Part shown: in pieces, positions 35,034 through 42,954 of the stretch
How the letters are laid out: every line of letters begins with the position of its first letter
Position numbering within the stretch: position 1 is the first letter of the stretch
Assembly (NCBI RefSeq): GCF_000282095.2
Contig: NZ_AKKC02000008.1
Span: forward strand, 372,001-436,000
Reading direction: 5' to 3'
Source: Rhizobium sp. CF080
Lineage (GTDB): Bacteria; Pseudomonadota; Alphaproteobacteria; Rhizobiales; Rhizobiaceae
DNA: 64,000 nucleotides
Notes under the pieces: generated by a model
The model's database searches: none
Told to the model about the DNA's origin: nothing
Seen by the model: only the letters and a program-made list of their open reading frames with translations
Made by a program: the position numbers and the translations under genes

Positions 35034-37484
35034 TCACTCGGCTGCATGCGAATAACCGACCGTTGCCATGGGCCGGAACTCGTGTTTGTCCTTGCCAGAG
35101 ACGCGCTCCGACCAGGGATCGACCTGGGCGAATTTCTGGGAGAAGACGAAGCGCTCGTAATAGGCCTGGCGCTTCTCCGTATCGGTCATGATCTGGCGGC
35201 GGATCTCGTCGAGGCCGATGCGCTTCGCCCATTTGTAGATGCGCTCGAGATAGCGGCCCTGTTCGCGGTACATCTGGGTGAGGGCGACGATGTATTCGAG
35301 CGCCTCGTCCTCGGTCTTCACCAGCCCGAGCACTTCTGTGCCCTTGATGTCGAGGCCCGCAGCGCCGGCGAAGTGGATCTCGAAGCCGGAATCGACGCAG
35401 ATGACGCCGATGTCCTTGCAGGTCGCCTCGGCGCAGTTGCGCGGACACCCGGAGACGGCCATCTTGAGCTTGGCCGGTGTCCAGGAGCCCCACATGAATT
35501 TCTCGATGCGGATGCCGAGGCCGGTCGAATCCTGTGTCCCAAAGCGGCACCAATCGGAGCCGACGCAGGTCTTCACTGTGCGCAGGCCCTTGGCATAGGC
35601 CTGGCCGGAGATGAAGCCGGCCTTGCCGAGATCGGCCCAGACGGCGGGCAGGTCTTCCTTCTCGATGCCGAGAAGGTCGATGCGCTGGCCGCCGGTGACC
35701 TTCACCATCGGGATCTCGAACTTGTCGACCACGTCGGCGATCGCCCTCAATTCCTGCGAATTGGTGACGCCGCCCCACATCCGCGGCACGACGGAATAGG
35801 TGCCGTCCTTCTGGATGTTGGCGTGGACGCGTTCGTTGATGTAACGCGACTGGTAGTCGTCGGCATATTCATCCGGCCAGTCGCAGACGAGGTAGTAGTT
35901 GAGCGCCGGGCGGCACTTGGCGCAGCCGCAGGAGGTCTTCCATTCGAGTTCCTGCATGACCGCCGGGATGGTCTTCAGGCTCTTTGCCTTGATCAGGCGG
36001 CGGACGTCGTCATGGCCGAGTTCGGTGCAGGTACACATCGGCTGCACGGCCTTCGGATTGTAGGCGTCGCCAAGCGTGATCGCCATCAGCTGTTCGACGA
36101 GGCCGGTGCAGGTGCCGCAGGAGGCGGAGGCCTTGGTGTGGGCGCGCACGTCGTCGAGGGAGGTCAGGCCCTTGGCGGTGATGGTCGAGGTGATCTTGCC
36201 CTTGCAGACGCCGTTGCAGCCGCAGATTTCCGCATCATCCGGCAAGGCTGCAACGGCCGCCATAGGGTCCAGCGGAGACCCTCCCTGGTAGGCCTGGCCG
36301 AAGATCAGCGTGTCGCGCATCTCCGAGATATCGGTCGCCTTCTTCTTCAGGTCGTTGAACCAGGCGCCGTCGGAGGTCTCGCCGTAAAGAACCGTGCCGA
36401 TGATACGGTTGTCCTTCAGCACGAGGCGTTTGTAGATACCGGCGGTGGCATCGCGCAGCACGATCTCCTGCCGGTCGTCACCATCGGCGAAGTCGCCGAG
36501 AGAATAGAGGTCGATGCCGGTGACCTTGAGTTTGGTCGGCGTGTCGGAATGCACGAAGGCAGGCTTCGTATCGCCGGCCAGATGGGACGCGGCGATGCGG
36601 GCCATCTCGTAGAGCGGTGCGACGAGGCCGTAGACCATGCCGCCCACTTCGGCGCATTCGCCGATGGAATAGACGTCGCCGTCCGAGGTCTGCATGCCCG
36701 CATCGACGACGATGCCGCGATTGACCGCAAGGCCTGCTTCCTTGGCAAGGCCGGCGCTCGGACGGATGCCGACGGCCATGACCACCAGTGTCGCAGGAAT
36801 GATCGTGCCGTTGTCGAGTTCGACGCCCTCGACCTTGCCATTGCCGATGATCTGTTTGGTATTGGCCTTGCAGATCACCTTGATGCCGCGTTCTTCGACG
36901 GCCTTCTGCAGCAGGTAACCGGCGGCCGGATCGAGCTGGCGCTCCATCAGCGTCGGCATAACATGGAGCACCGTCACATCCATGCCGCGCTGGGCGAGAC
37001 CGGCGGCTGCTTCGAGCCCGAGCAGGCCGCCGCCGATGACGATCGCCTTTTCGCGCGACTGGGCGGCGAGCAGCATGGCCTGCACGTCGTCAAGGTCGCG
37101 ATAGGTGATGACGCCCGGCAAATCCTTGCCCGGCACCGGGATGATGAAGGGCACGGAGCCGGTGGCGATCACCAGCTTGTCGTAGCTCTCGGTGACGCCG
37201 TGGTCGGAGGTGACGGTCTTCGCGGCACGGTCGATCGCGACGATCTTGTGGCCCTTGTAGAGCGTGATGCCATGGTCGATGTACCAGCCGTCGCCGTGGA
37301 TGACGATCTGCTCGAAGCTCTTTTCGCCGGAAAGCACCGGCGAGAGCATGATGCGGTCGTAGTTGACGCGCGGTTCGGCGTTGAAGATCGTGACGTCGTA
37401 GCGGCCGGGTGCCTGTTCGAAGAGGTGTTCCAGCATGCGCCCCGGCGCCATACCATTGCCGATGATGATGAGTTTTTCTGTCAT
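35034..37484 (-). CDS. nirB: Nitrite reductase large subunit NirB
   Basis: The ATG at 37484 follows GGAG by eight bases; the earlier in-frame start lies inside nrtC. The 816-residue protein has an N-terminal FAD/NAD(P)H reductase (LIIIGNGMAPGRM, then VIGGGLLGLEAAAGL), two BFD-like [2Fe-2S] Cys clusters (CGCNGVCKGKI and the GTCTG region, about residues 420-490) and the C-terminal siroheme/[4Fe-4S] domain with Cys-x5-Cys (TCVGSDWC) and Cys-x3-Cys (GCPRNC). It reduces nitrite to ammonium with NirD. All key ligands are present. Confidence 0.95.
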   Translation of the reverse strand: MTEKLIIIGNGMAPGRMLEHLFEQAPGRYDVTIFNAEPRVNYDRIMLSPVLSGEKSFEQIVIHGDGWYIDHGITLYKGHKIVAIDRAAKTVTSDHGVTESYDKLVIATGSVPFIIPVPGKDLPGVITYRDLDDVQAMLLAAQSREKAIVIGGGLLGLEAAAGLAQRGMDVTVLHVMPTLMERQLDPAAGYLLQKAVEERGIKVICKANTKQIIGNGKVEGVELDNGTIIPATLVVMAVGIRPSAGLAKEAGLAVNRGIVVDAGMQTSDGDVYSIGECAEVGGMVYGLVAPLYEMARIAASHLAGDTKPAFVHSDTPTKLKVTGIDLYSLGDFADGDDRQEIVLRDATAGIYKRLVLKDNRIIGTVLYGETSDGAWFNDLKKKATDISEMRDTLIFGQAYQGGSPLDPMAAVAALPDDAEICGCNGVCKGKITSTITAKGLTSLDDVRAHTKASASCGTCTGLVEQLMAITLGDAYNPKAVQPMCTCTELGHDDVRRLIKAKSLKTIPAVMQELEWKTSCGCAKCRPALNYYLVCDWPDEYADDYQSRYINERVHANIQKDGTYSVVPRMWGGVTNSQELRAIADVVDKFEIPMVKVTGGQRIDLLGIEKEDLPAVWADLGKAGFISGQAYAKGLRTVKTCVGSDWCRFGTQDSTGLGIRIEKFMWGSWTPAKLKMAVSGCPRNCAEATCKDIGVICVDSGFEIHFAGAAGLDIKGTEVLGLVKTEDEALEYIVALTQMYREQGRYLERIYKWAKRIGLDEIRRQIMTDTEKRQAYYERFVFSQKFAQVDPWSERVSGKDKHEFRPMATVGYSHAAE

Positions 37485-37489
37485 GGTTC

Positions 37490-38287
37490 TTACTCCGCGG
37501 CTTCGACGAAGCGGTGGCGTTCGTAGAGGAATTTCAGCACTGCCTCGCGGCACTTGAGATACGTTCGGTCGGAAGCAAGTTCGATGCGGTTGCGCGGACG
37601 CGGGATCGGCACGTCCAGCACTTCGCCGATCTTGGCGGCCGGGCCGTTGGTCATCATCACGATGCGGTCGGACAGCAGCACGGCCTCGTCGACATCGTGG
37701 GTGATCATCACCATCGTGTTGCCGAGACGGCTGTGGATCTCCATGACCGCGTCCTGCAGATGAGCGCGCGTCAGGGCGTCGAGGGCGCCGAAGGGTTCGT
37801 CGAGGAGCAGGATCTTCGGTTCCATGGACAGAGCCCGGGCAATGCCGACGCGCTGCTTCATGCCGCCGGAGATTTCCGCCGGGCGCTTGTCCTTGGCATG
37901 GGCCATCTGGACGAGGTCCAGGTTTTCCATGACCCAGTCATGCCGCTGTGCCTTGGTCTTGGTGCGGCCGAAGACTTTGGAGACGGCCAGGTTGACGTTT
38001 TCGTAGACCGTCAGCCAGGGCAGCAGCGAATGGTTCTGGAAGACGACGGCGCGTTCCGGACCCGGTGCGTTGACCTCGCGATTTTCGAGCAGGACAGCAC
38101 CCGCCGAGACGGGCGTCAGGCCGGCAATGAGGTTGAGCAGCGTGGACTTGCCGCAGCCGGAATGGCCGATGATCGAGACGAACTCCGCCTTGGAGATCGT
38201 CAGGTTGATGTCCTTCAGAACCTCGGCGCGATTGCCGCCACGGTCGAAGTGTTTGTCGATATGGTCGAGCTTGAGATAGGCGTTCAT
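37490..38287 (-). CDS. nrtC: Nitrate ABC transporter ATPase NrtC
   Basis: I start at ATG 38287 after a GAGGAG site; earlier in-frame sequence overlaps nrtB. The 265-residue protein is a nitrate/sulfonate/taurine-type ABC ATPase: Walker A GHSGCGKST near residue 42, signature ISGGMKQRVGIA, Walker B ILLLDEPFGALD and a switch His in MVMITHDVDEA. Unlike cyanobacterial NrtC it has no fused binding domain. It energises nitrate uptake by NrtAB. Followed by nirB after 5 bases. Confidence 0.9.
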   Translation of the reverse strand: MNAYLKLDHIDKHFDRGGNRAEVLKDINLTISKAEFVSIIGHSGCGKSTLLNLIAGLTPVSAGAVLLENREVNAPGPERAVVFQNHSLLPWLTVYENVNLAVSKVFGRTKTKAQRHDWVMENLDLVQMAHAKDKRPAEISGGMKQRVGIARALSMEPKILLLDEPFGALDALTRAHLQDAVMEIHSRLGNTMVMITHDVDEAVLLSDRIVMMTNGPAAKIGEVLDVPIPRPRNRIELASDRTYLKCREAVLKFLYERHRFVEAAE

Positions 38288-38297
38288 GGTCCGCTCC

Positions 38298-39191
38298 TCA
38301 GTTTGCCGAAGCGCCGCGGGTGATGATCTTGCCGAGCGCGGAAACCAGCTTGTCGAGGGCGAAGCCGACAATGCCGATATAGGCGAGCGCGACGATGATG
38401 TCGGGCAGGCGCGACGAGTTCCACGCATCCCAGATGAAGAAGCCGATGCCCACGCCGCCGGTGAGCATTTCGGCCGCGACGATGGCGAGCCAGGAGAGGC
38501 CGACGCCGATCCTGAGGCCCGTGAAGATGTACGGCGCGGCCGACGGCAGCATGATCTTGAAGAAGAACTCGATCTGGTTCAGCCGCAGCACCTGCGCGAC
38601 GTTGCGGTAGTCCTGCGGGATGTTGCGCACCCCGACGGCGGTGTTGATGATCACCGGCCAGATCGAGGTGATGAAGATCACGAAGATCGCGGAGGGGCTC
38701 GAATCCTGGAAGGCTGCGAGCGACAGCGGCAGCCAGGCGAGCGGCGGCACGGTGCGCAGTACCTGGAAGATCGGGTCGAGACCGCGCATCGCCCAGACGG
38801 ACTGGCCGATGATCGCACCGACGATGACGCCGGTCACGGCGGCGAGGCCGAACCCGTAGGCGACGCGCTGCAGCGAGACCAGTACCCGCCAGCCGAGCCC
38901 GATATCCTGCGAACCGTAGACGAAGAACGGATAGGCGATCAGGTCATAGGCTTCCGTCCAGACCACATGCGGCGAGGGGAGCGATGCATCCGGCGCCGAA
39001 CAGAGGACCTGCCAGACAAGCAGGATCAGCGCCAGCACGACAACCGGCGGCACAACGTTGCGCAGTGTCGTCATGCCGATCTGCTTGAAATCGATCCTCG
39101 ATACCGGCTTGCCGGAAAAGGGGACGATATTTGCTGCCGGCTTTGCGGTAGCGACTGCGGAAACATTTTCTTTTTTTGCCAGGGCGGACAT
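38298..39191 (-). CDS. nrtB: Nitrate ABC transporter permease NrtB
   Basis: The ATG at 39191 has a GAGGAG site. The 297-residue product begins with a 40-residue cytoplasmic tail, then about six membrane helices. The permease EAA-type loop that docks the ATPase is seen around residues 195-225 (NVAQVLRLNQIEFFFKIMLPSAAP). It is the nitrate/sulfonate permease type. It sits between the binding-protein and ATPase genes. Confidence 0.9.
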   Translation of the reverse strand: MSALAKKENVSAVATAKPAANIVPFSGKPVSRIDFKQIGMTTLRNVVPPVVVLALILLVWQVLCSAPDASLPSPHVVWTEAYDLIAYPFFVYGSQDIGLGWRVLVSLQRVAYGFGLAAVTGVIVGAIIGQSVWAMRGLDPIFQVLRTVPPLAWLPLSLAAFQDSSPSAIFVIFITSIWPVIINTAVGVRNIPQDYRNVAQVLRLNQIEFFFKIMLPSAAPYIFTGLRIGVGLSWLAIVAAEMLTGGVGIGFFIWDAWNSSRLPDIIVALAYIGIVGFALDKLVSALGKIITRGASAN

Positions 39192-39254
39192 CGGCGCGCT
39201 CCTCAGAGTGGGTAAAAGGCCGGCGCGTGCGTCCACGCGCCGGAGGTGGGGAAA

Positions 39255-40553
39255 TCAGGACGCTGCCTTGATGGAAAGGCTGTCGAGATAGGCCGAGGGA
39301 TTTTCCGGATCGAAGACCTTGCCATCGAAGAAGGTCTCCTTGCCGCGCGAGGAGGAGGCCGGAATGTCGGCTGCCTTGACGCCGAGATCCTTGGCTGCGT
39401 CACGCCAGATGTCCTCGCGGTTCACCTGGTTGACCAGTGTCTTGATGTCGGTATTGGCCGGAAGGTTGCCCCAGCGGATGTTCTCGGCCATGAACCAGGT
39501 GTCATGGCTCTTGAACGGGTAGGACGCGCCGTCCTTCCAGAACTTCATGTAGAGGTCGGTGCCGTTGGCGACACGGCCGTTGCCGTAGTTGATGTCGCCC
39601 TTCAGGCGGCCGAGGACGTCCTTCGGCGGCACGTTGAACCACTGGCGGCGCCCGAGGATGTCGGCCATCTCCTCCTTGTTGGCCATGCTGTCGGCCCATT
39701 GCTGGGCTTCCATGACGGCCATCAGCAAAGCCTTGGCGGCGTTCGGGTTCTTTTCGATCCAGTCGGCGCGCAGGCCGAGCGCCTTTTCCGGATGGCCCTT
39801 CCAGAGTTCGCCGGTGGTGGCCGCCGTGAAGCCGATGCCCTGGTTGACGAGCTGTTCGTTCCAGGGCTCGCCGACACAGAAGACGTCCATGTTGCCGACC
39901 TTCATGTTCGCCACCATCTGCGGCGGCGGCACGACGATGGTCGAGACGTCCTTGTTGGGGTCGATGCCGCCGGCGGCGAGCCAGTAGCGGATCCAGAGGT
40001 CGTGCGTGCCGCCGGGGAAGGTCATCGCCGCCTTGATTTCCTTGCCCTCCGCCTTCTTCTTTTCAAATACCGCCTTCAGCTTTGAGGCATCCAACTGCAC
40101 GCCGGTTTCGGCATATTCCTTGGCGACCGAGATGCCCTGGCTGTCGAGATTGAGGCGGGCGAGGATCGCCATCGGCACAGGCTTGTTGTTCTGGGTCACC
40201 TTGCCGGTGTGCATAAGGTAGGGAAGCGGCGAGAGGATATGGGCGCCGTCGATGCCGTTCGCGGCACCGCCAAGCACGAGGTTGTCGCGGGTCGCACCCC
40301 AGGACGCCTGCTTGGCGACATCGACCTCGGGGAGGCCGTGCTTGTCGAAGAAACCTTTTTCCTTGGCGATGACCAGCGGCGCTGCATCGGTGAGCGCGAT
40401 ATAGCCGAGCTTGATGCCCTTGACTTCCGGGCCGGCCCCGGCTGCGAAGGCACCGGACGGGAATGCGGTCTTGACGGCGCCGACGAGGGCGGCGGTGGCT
40501 GTGGTCTTGATCAGGTTGCGGCGGGTGATGCCGGTCGTCGAAATCTTGGTCAT
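39255..40553 (-). CDS. nrtA: Nitrate-binding periplasmic protein NrtA
   Basis: The ATG at 40553 opens a 432-residue protein with a twin-arginine-type leader (TTGITRRNLIKTTATAAL) and an export site after FAAGA. The NrtA/CmpA fold is clear from GIKLGYIALTDAAPLVIAKEKGFF, ASWGATRDNLVLGG, DLWIRYWLAAGGIDPNKD and FCVGEPWNEQLVNQGIG. It delivers nitrate to NrtBC. It is the first gene of the operon, behind a leader of about 170 bases that starts from a sigma-54-type promoter. It is clearly related to NasS encoded upstream, which has no leader peptide. Confidence 0.93.
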   Translation of the reverse strand: MTKISTTGITRRNLIKTTATAALVGAVKTAFPSGAFAAGAGPEVKGIKLGYIALTDAAPLVIAKEKGFFDKHGLPEVDVAKQASWGATRDNLVLGGAANGIDGAHILSPLPYLMHTGKVTQNNKPVPMAILARLNLDSQGISVAKEYAETGVQLDASKLKAVFEKKKAEGKEIKAAMTFPGGTHDLWIRYWLAAGGIDPNKDVSTIVVPPPQMVANMKVGNMDVFCVGEPWNEQLVNQGIGFTAATTGELWKGHPEKALGLRADWIEKNPNAAKALLMAVMEAQQWADSMANKEEMADILGRRQWFNVPPKDVLGRLKGDINYGNGRVANGTDLYMKFWKDGASYPFKSHDTWFMAENIRWGNLPANTDIKTLVNQVNREDIWRDAAKDLGVKAADIPASSSRGKETFFDGKVFDPENPSAYLDSLSIKAAS

Positions 40554-40592
40554 GCGCAGGTTCCCTCTGCTGGTTCTTAGGAATTCAGGCAC

Positions 40593-40624
40593 AAAAAAAC
40601 GCCGCTCGGAGATTGAGCCTGCGG
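40593..40624 (-). terminator. Leader terminator candidate upstream of nrtA
   Basis: On the minus strand a small hairpin (GCTC / GAGC with outer CC/GG, 40602-40624) runs into seven U residues (40593-40599), 40 bases before the nrtA start. It could be the conditional terminator that NasT overcomes. The stem is weak as drawn. Confidence 0.45.
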
Positions 40625-40734
40625 AAACTGGGAGGAGTTCCGGGCAGCAAAAACCTTGCGACGTCGATGTCTTTGGAAGCGCTTATGGCGCGCTCATCTG
40701 CTCCAATCGCCATTGACTGGGGCAATTGCACAGA

Positions 40735-40750
40735 AGCAAGCAGCGTGCCA
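40735..40750 (-). promoter_or_regulatory. Sigma-54 (RpoN) promoter of the nrtA operon
   Basis: On the minus strand: TGGCAC, five bases, TTGCT. This is a full match to the sigma-54 consensus, with GG and GC spaced as required. Transcription would begin near 40724. It implies nitrogen control by NtrC. Confidence 0.85.
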
Positions 40751-40823
40751 AGTTTGAGGTGATCTTATAAGGTATTGAAAATGAAACGAATTTTCTCTAT
40801 GAAACTTTTGGCTTAAATTGTCG

Positions 40824-40840
40824 GCAACCTGTGCGGCTGC
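40824..40840. promoter_or_regulatory. NtrC-like enhancer dyad
   Basis: GCAACC, five bases, GGCTGC: an inverted repeat with one mismatch, of the same size and spacing as NtrC sites (GCACC-N5-GGTGC type). It is centred about 108 bases upstream of the predicted sigma-54 start, a usual distance for NtrC. The bases differ from the consensus at the central position of each arm. Confidence 0.4.
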
Positions 40841-40899
40841 AATATTTTTGTGCGGTTGCTAAATTGAATGCGCGCAATTGCTGTGCAGCGTGCCGGAAG

Positions 40900-42177
40900 T
40901 CAGATCTCGTGGCGGTCGGTTTGGGTTGCGAGAGCGCTGCTGACGGCGAAATTCTCGACATAGTTCGCCATCTCGGAAGGATCGAAAACATGGCCGTCCA
41001 TGAAGCGGTCGCCGTCCCGGTCGCCTTCGATGCCGATGTCGGGTTGCGTCGGCCCGATGCCGAGCGCGGTCCGATAGAGATCGGGGCGATAGGCCGCGGC
41101 GGCGGCGGCCAAACCGTCCTCGCTGAACTCCACCTGGCCCCAGCGGATCATCTGGCTGTAGAGCCACAATGCGTGGCTCGGCCGCGGATAGTTCGCAAAA
41201 CTGCGATGGAAGGTGAAATAATCGGTGATGACGCGGCGGTTGCCCTTGGCGTCGAGGCTGAATTCGCCGGACAGCACGTGGCGGATGATGTTGACCGGCG
41301 CGCCGATGAAGCGCGGGTTGGCCAGGACCTCGGCCAGCGCATCGTGGTTCTCCGCCTTGTCGCACCAGCGGGCTGCGGCATCGAGCGCGACGATGAGGCG
41401 GGAAACGGTTTCCGGATGGCTCTCGGCCCATTCCGGCCGCATGGCCAGCACCTTTTCCGGCGCCGACGGCCAGATGTCCTGCTTGGCGGCGACGATGCGG
41501 CCGACGCCGCGTTCGGAGGCGACCATGTTCCATGGCGCGCCGACGCAGAAACCGTCGATGGCGCCGGCTGCCAGCGCGTCCGACGTCAGCGGCGGCGGCA
41601 CGACGACCAGCTTGACGTCGCGGTCCGGATCGATGCCGCCGGCGGCGAGCCAGTAGCGGAATTCGTAATTGTGGGAAGAGAACGGATAGGTCATACCGAG
41701 CGTCGGCAGGGTCTCGGCATTGGCCTTCATGCTGCGGATGACGGCCGCCAGGGCCTGGGCATTTTCCAGCGCGCCCGCGGTCTCGGAAAGCCCGGCCGTC
41801 TCGCGCATCCGCTCGAACAGGCGGGTCGAGAGCGTGATGGCATTGCCGCCGCGGCCGAGCGAAAACGGCGTGATGGTCGGCGAGGGGTTGGAGCCGAGGC
41901 CCAGCATCGAGGCGACCGGCATCGGCGACAGCATGTGGGCGATGTCGAACTGGCGGAAGGCGAGGCGATCGCGGACATTGGCCCAGGAAACGTCCTTGAC
42001 CAGATCGAGCGTCAGTCCTTCCTTCGCGGCAAAGCCGAATTCGGAGGCAGCGATCAGCACGGAGGCATCCACCAGCGGAATAAAGCCGGCGCGCAGGATT
42101 TTAGGCCCTTCGCCGTTGGCGCGCGCAGGCGCGCCAAGATTGCTGCCGGATCGGTCGGTCTTGGTCATCATGTTCAC
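40900..42177 (-). CDS. nasS: Cytoplasmic nitrate sensor NasS
   Basis: 425 residues of the NrtA/CmpA fold (KILRAGFIPLVDASVLIAA, FRYWLAAGGIDPDRD, DGFCVGAPWNMVASERGVG) but with no signal peptide, which is the mark of NasS. NasS binds the antiterminator NasT when nitrate is absent and releases it when nitrate is bound, so nitrate turns on the nas genes. It lies 37 bases downstream of nasT and upstream of the nrt operon. Recognition is based on the pairing with nasT plus the missing leader. Confidence 0.9.
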   Translation of the reverse strand: MNMMTKTDRSGSNLGAPARANGEGPKILRAGFIPLVDASVLIAASEFGFAAKEGLTLDLVKDVSWANVRDRLAFRQFDIAHMLSPMPVASMLGLGSNPSPTITPFSLGRGGNAITLSTRLFERMRETAGLSETAGALENAQALAAVIRSMKANAETLPTLGMTYPFSSHNYEFRYWLAAGGIDPDRDVKLVVVPPPLTSDALAAGAIDGFCVGAPWNMVASERGVGRIVAAKQDIWPSAPEKVLAMRPEWAESHPETVSRLIVALDAAARWCDKAENHDALAEVLANPRFIGAPVNIIRHVLSGEFSLDAKGNRRVITDYFTFHRSFANYPRPSHALWLYSQMIRWGQVEFSEDGLAAAAAAYRPDLYRTALGIGPTQPDIGIEGDRDGDRFMDGHVFDPSEMANYVENFAVSSALATQTDRHEI

Positions 42178-42214
42178 TCCGGCTTTCTCCCGGATATTTC
42201 GGTACTCGACATCA

Positions 42215-42802
42215 TCACATCAACAGCCCCGCCGCCGTCACCACGCTCTGGGCGATATCCGATATCTTCTTCTTTTCGTTCATCGCGGTCTGGCGCAGCA
42301 GCGCGAAGGCGTCTTCTTCCGACAGGCCGCGCATCTTCATCAGGATGCCCTTGGCGCGCTCGATCACCTTGCGTTCCTCGAGCGCCGATTTCGCCTCGGC
42401 CAGCTCCCGCTGGAGCCGGCTGAAGGCGTTGAAGCGGCTCACCGCCATATCGAGGATCGCCTTGACGCGCTCTTTCTTCAGCCCGTCGACGACATAGGCC
42501 GAGACGCCCGCGTCCATCGCCGCCTCGATCAGGGCCGTATCGGACCGGTCGACGAACATGGCGATCGGCCGGCTGACGGTGCGGGTCAGCTGGAACAGAT
42601 GCTCCATCATGTCGCGGTTGGGGTTTTCGATATCGATGACGATGACGTCCGGCTTCGACGTCTCGATGATCCGGGCGACGCCATGGACCTCGTGGATGAC
42701 GGTGACATTGCTGTGCCCAGCCTCCCGCAGCCCTTCCTCGATGATGGAAGCGCGGATGGCATTTTCATCGATAACCAGAATGGTGAGATCGGGTGCCGGC
42801 AT
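42215..42802 (-). CDS. nasT: ANTAR-domain antiterminator NasT
   Basis: I start at ATG 42802 (195 residues), where the receiver-like domain begins (LTILVIDENAIRASIIEEGL); a TTG at 42838 is in frame but adds an atypical 12-residue extension. The pseudo-receiver domain covers about residues 1-120. A coiled coil and the ANTAR RNA-binding domain follow (about residues 130-190, ERKVIERAKGILMKMRGLSEEDA). NasT promotes read-through of leader terminators in nitrate-assimilation operons when NasS lets it go. The likely target is the nrtA leader 1.7 kb downstream. Confidence 0.92.
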   Translation of the reverse strand: MPAPDLTILVIDENAIRASIIEEGLREAGHSNVTVIHEVHGVARIIETSKPDVIVIDIENPNRDMMEHLFQLTRTVSRPIAMFVDRSDTALIEAAMDAGVSAYVVDGLKKERVKAILDMAVSRFNAFSRLQRELAEAKSALEERKVIERAKGILMKMRGLSEEDAFALLRQTAMNEKKKISDIAQSVVTAAGLLM

Positions 42803-42954
42803 CCTTATAGGAATGACGCAGCGCAGCAATCTTGGCAAGCGCTACTATCCCGCTCATCAAATCGTCCCGGCATCCATCGCATGGAAAGAACCGGTTAACC
42901 TTTATTTTCTACTTCCTGTGAGAATGTGCCGTTCCCGTATCTCGTCTGGTTGTC

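Larger units (their letters stand above)
40554..40899 (-). promoter_or_regulatory. nrt-nir-nas operon control region and leader
   Basis: 346 bases between nasS and nrtA without a gene. On the minus strand it holds, in order, an NtrC-like dyad (40824-40840), an AT-rich stretch, a sigma-54 promoter (40735-40750), and a leader of about 170 bases ending in a hairpin plus U-run just before the nrtA ribosome-binding site. A leader of this kind suits NasT (ANTAR) antitermination. One hexaloop of the ANTAR type (A in position 1, G in position 4) can be drawn at 40660-40671 but with only a short stem. Confidence 0.7.

Noticed and set aside
34728..37526. A 932-codon open frame on the plus strand opposite nirB
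   Set aside because: It is a mirror of the GC-rich nirB/nirD coding strand, has no family motif and no ribosome-binding site, while nirB has every catalytic ligand.
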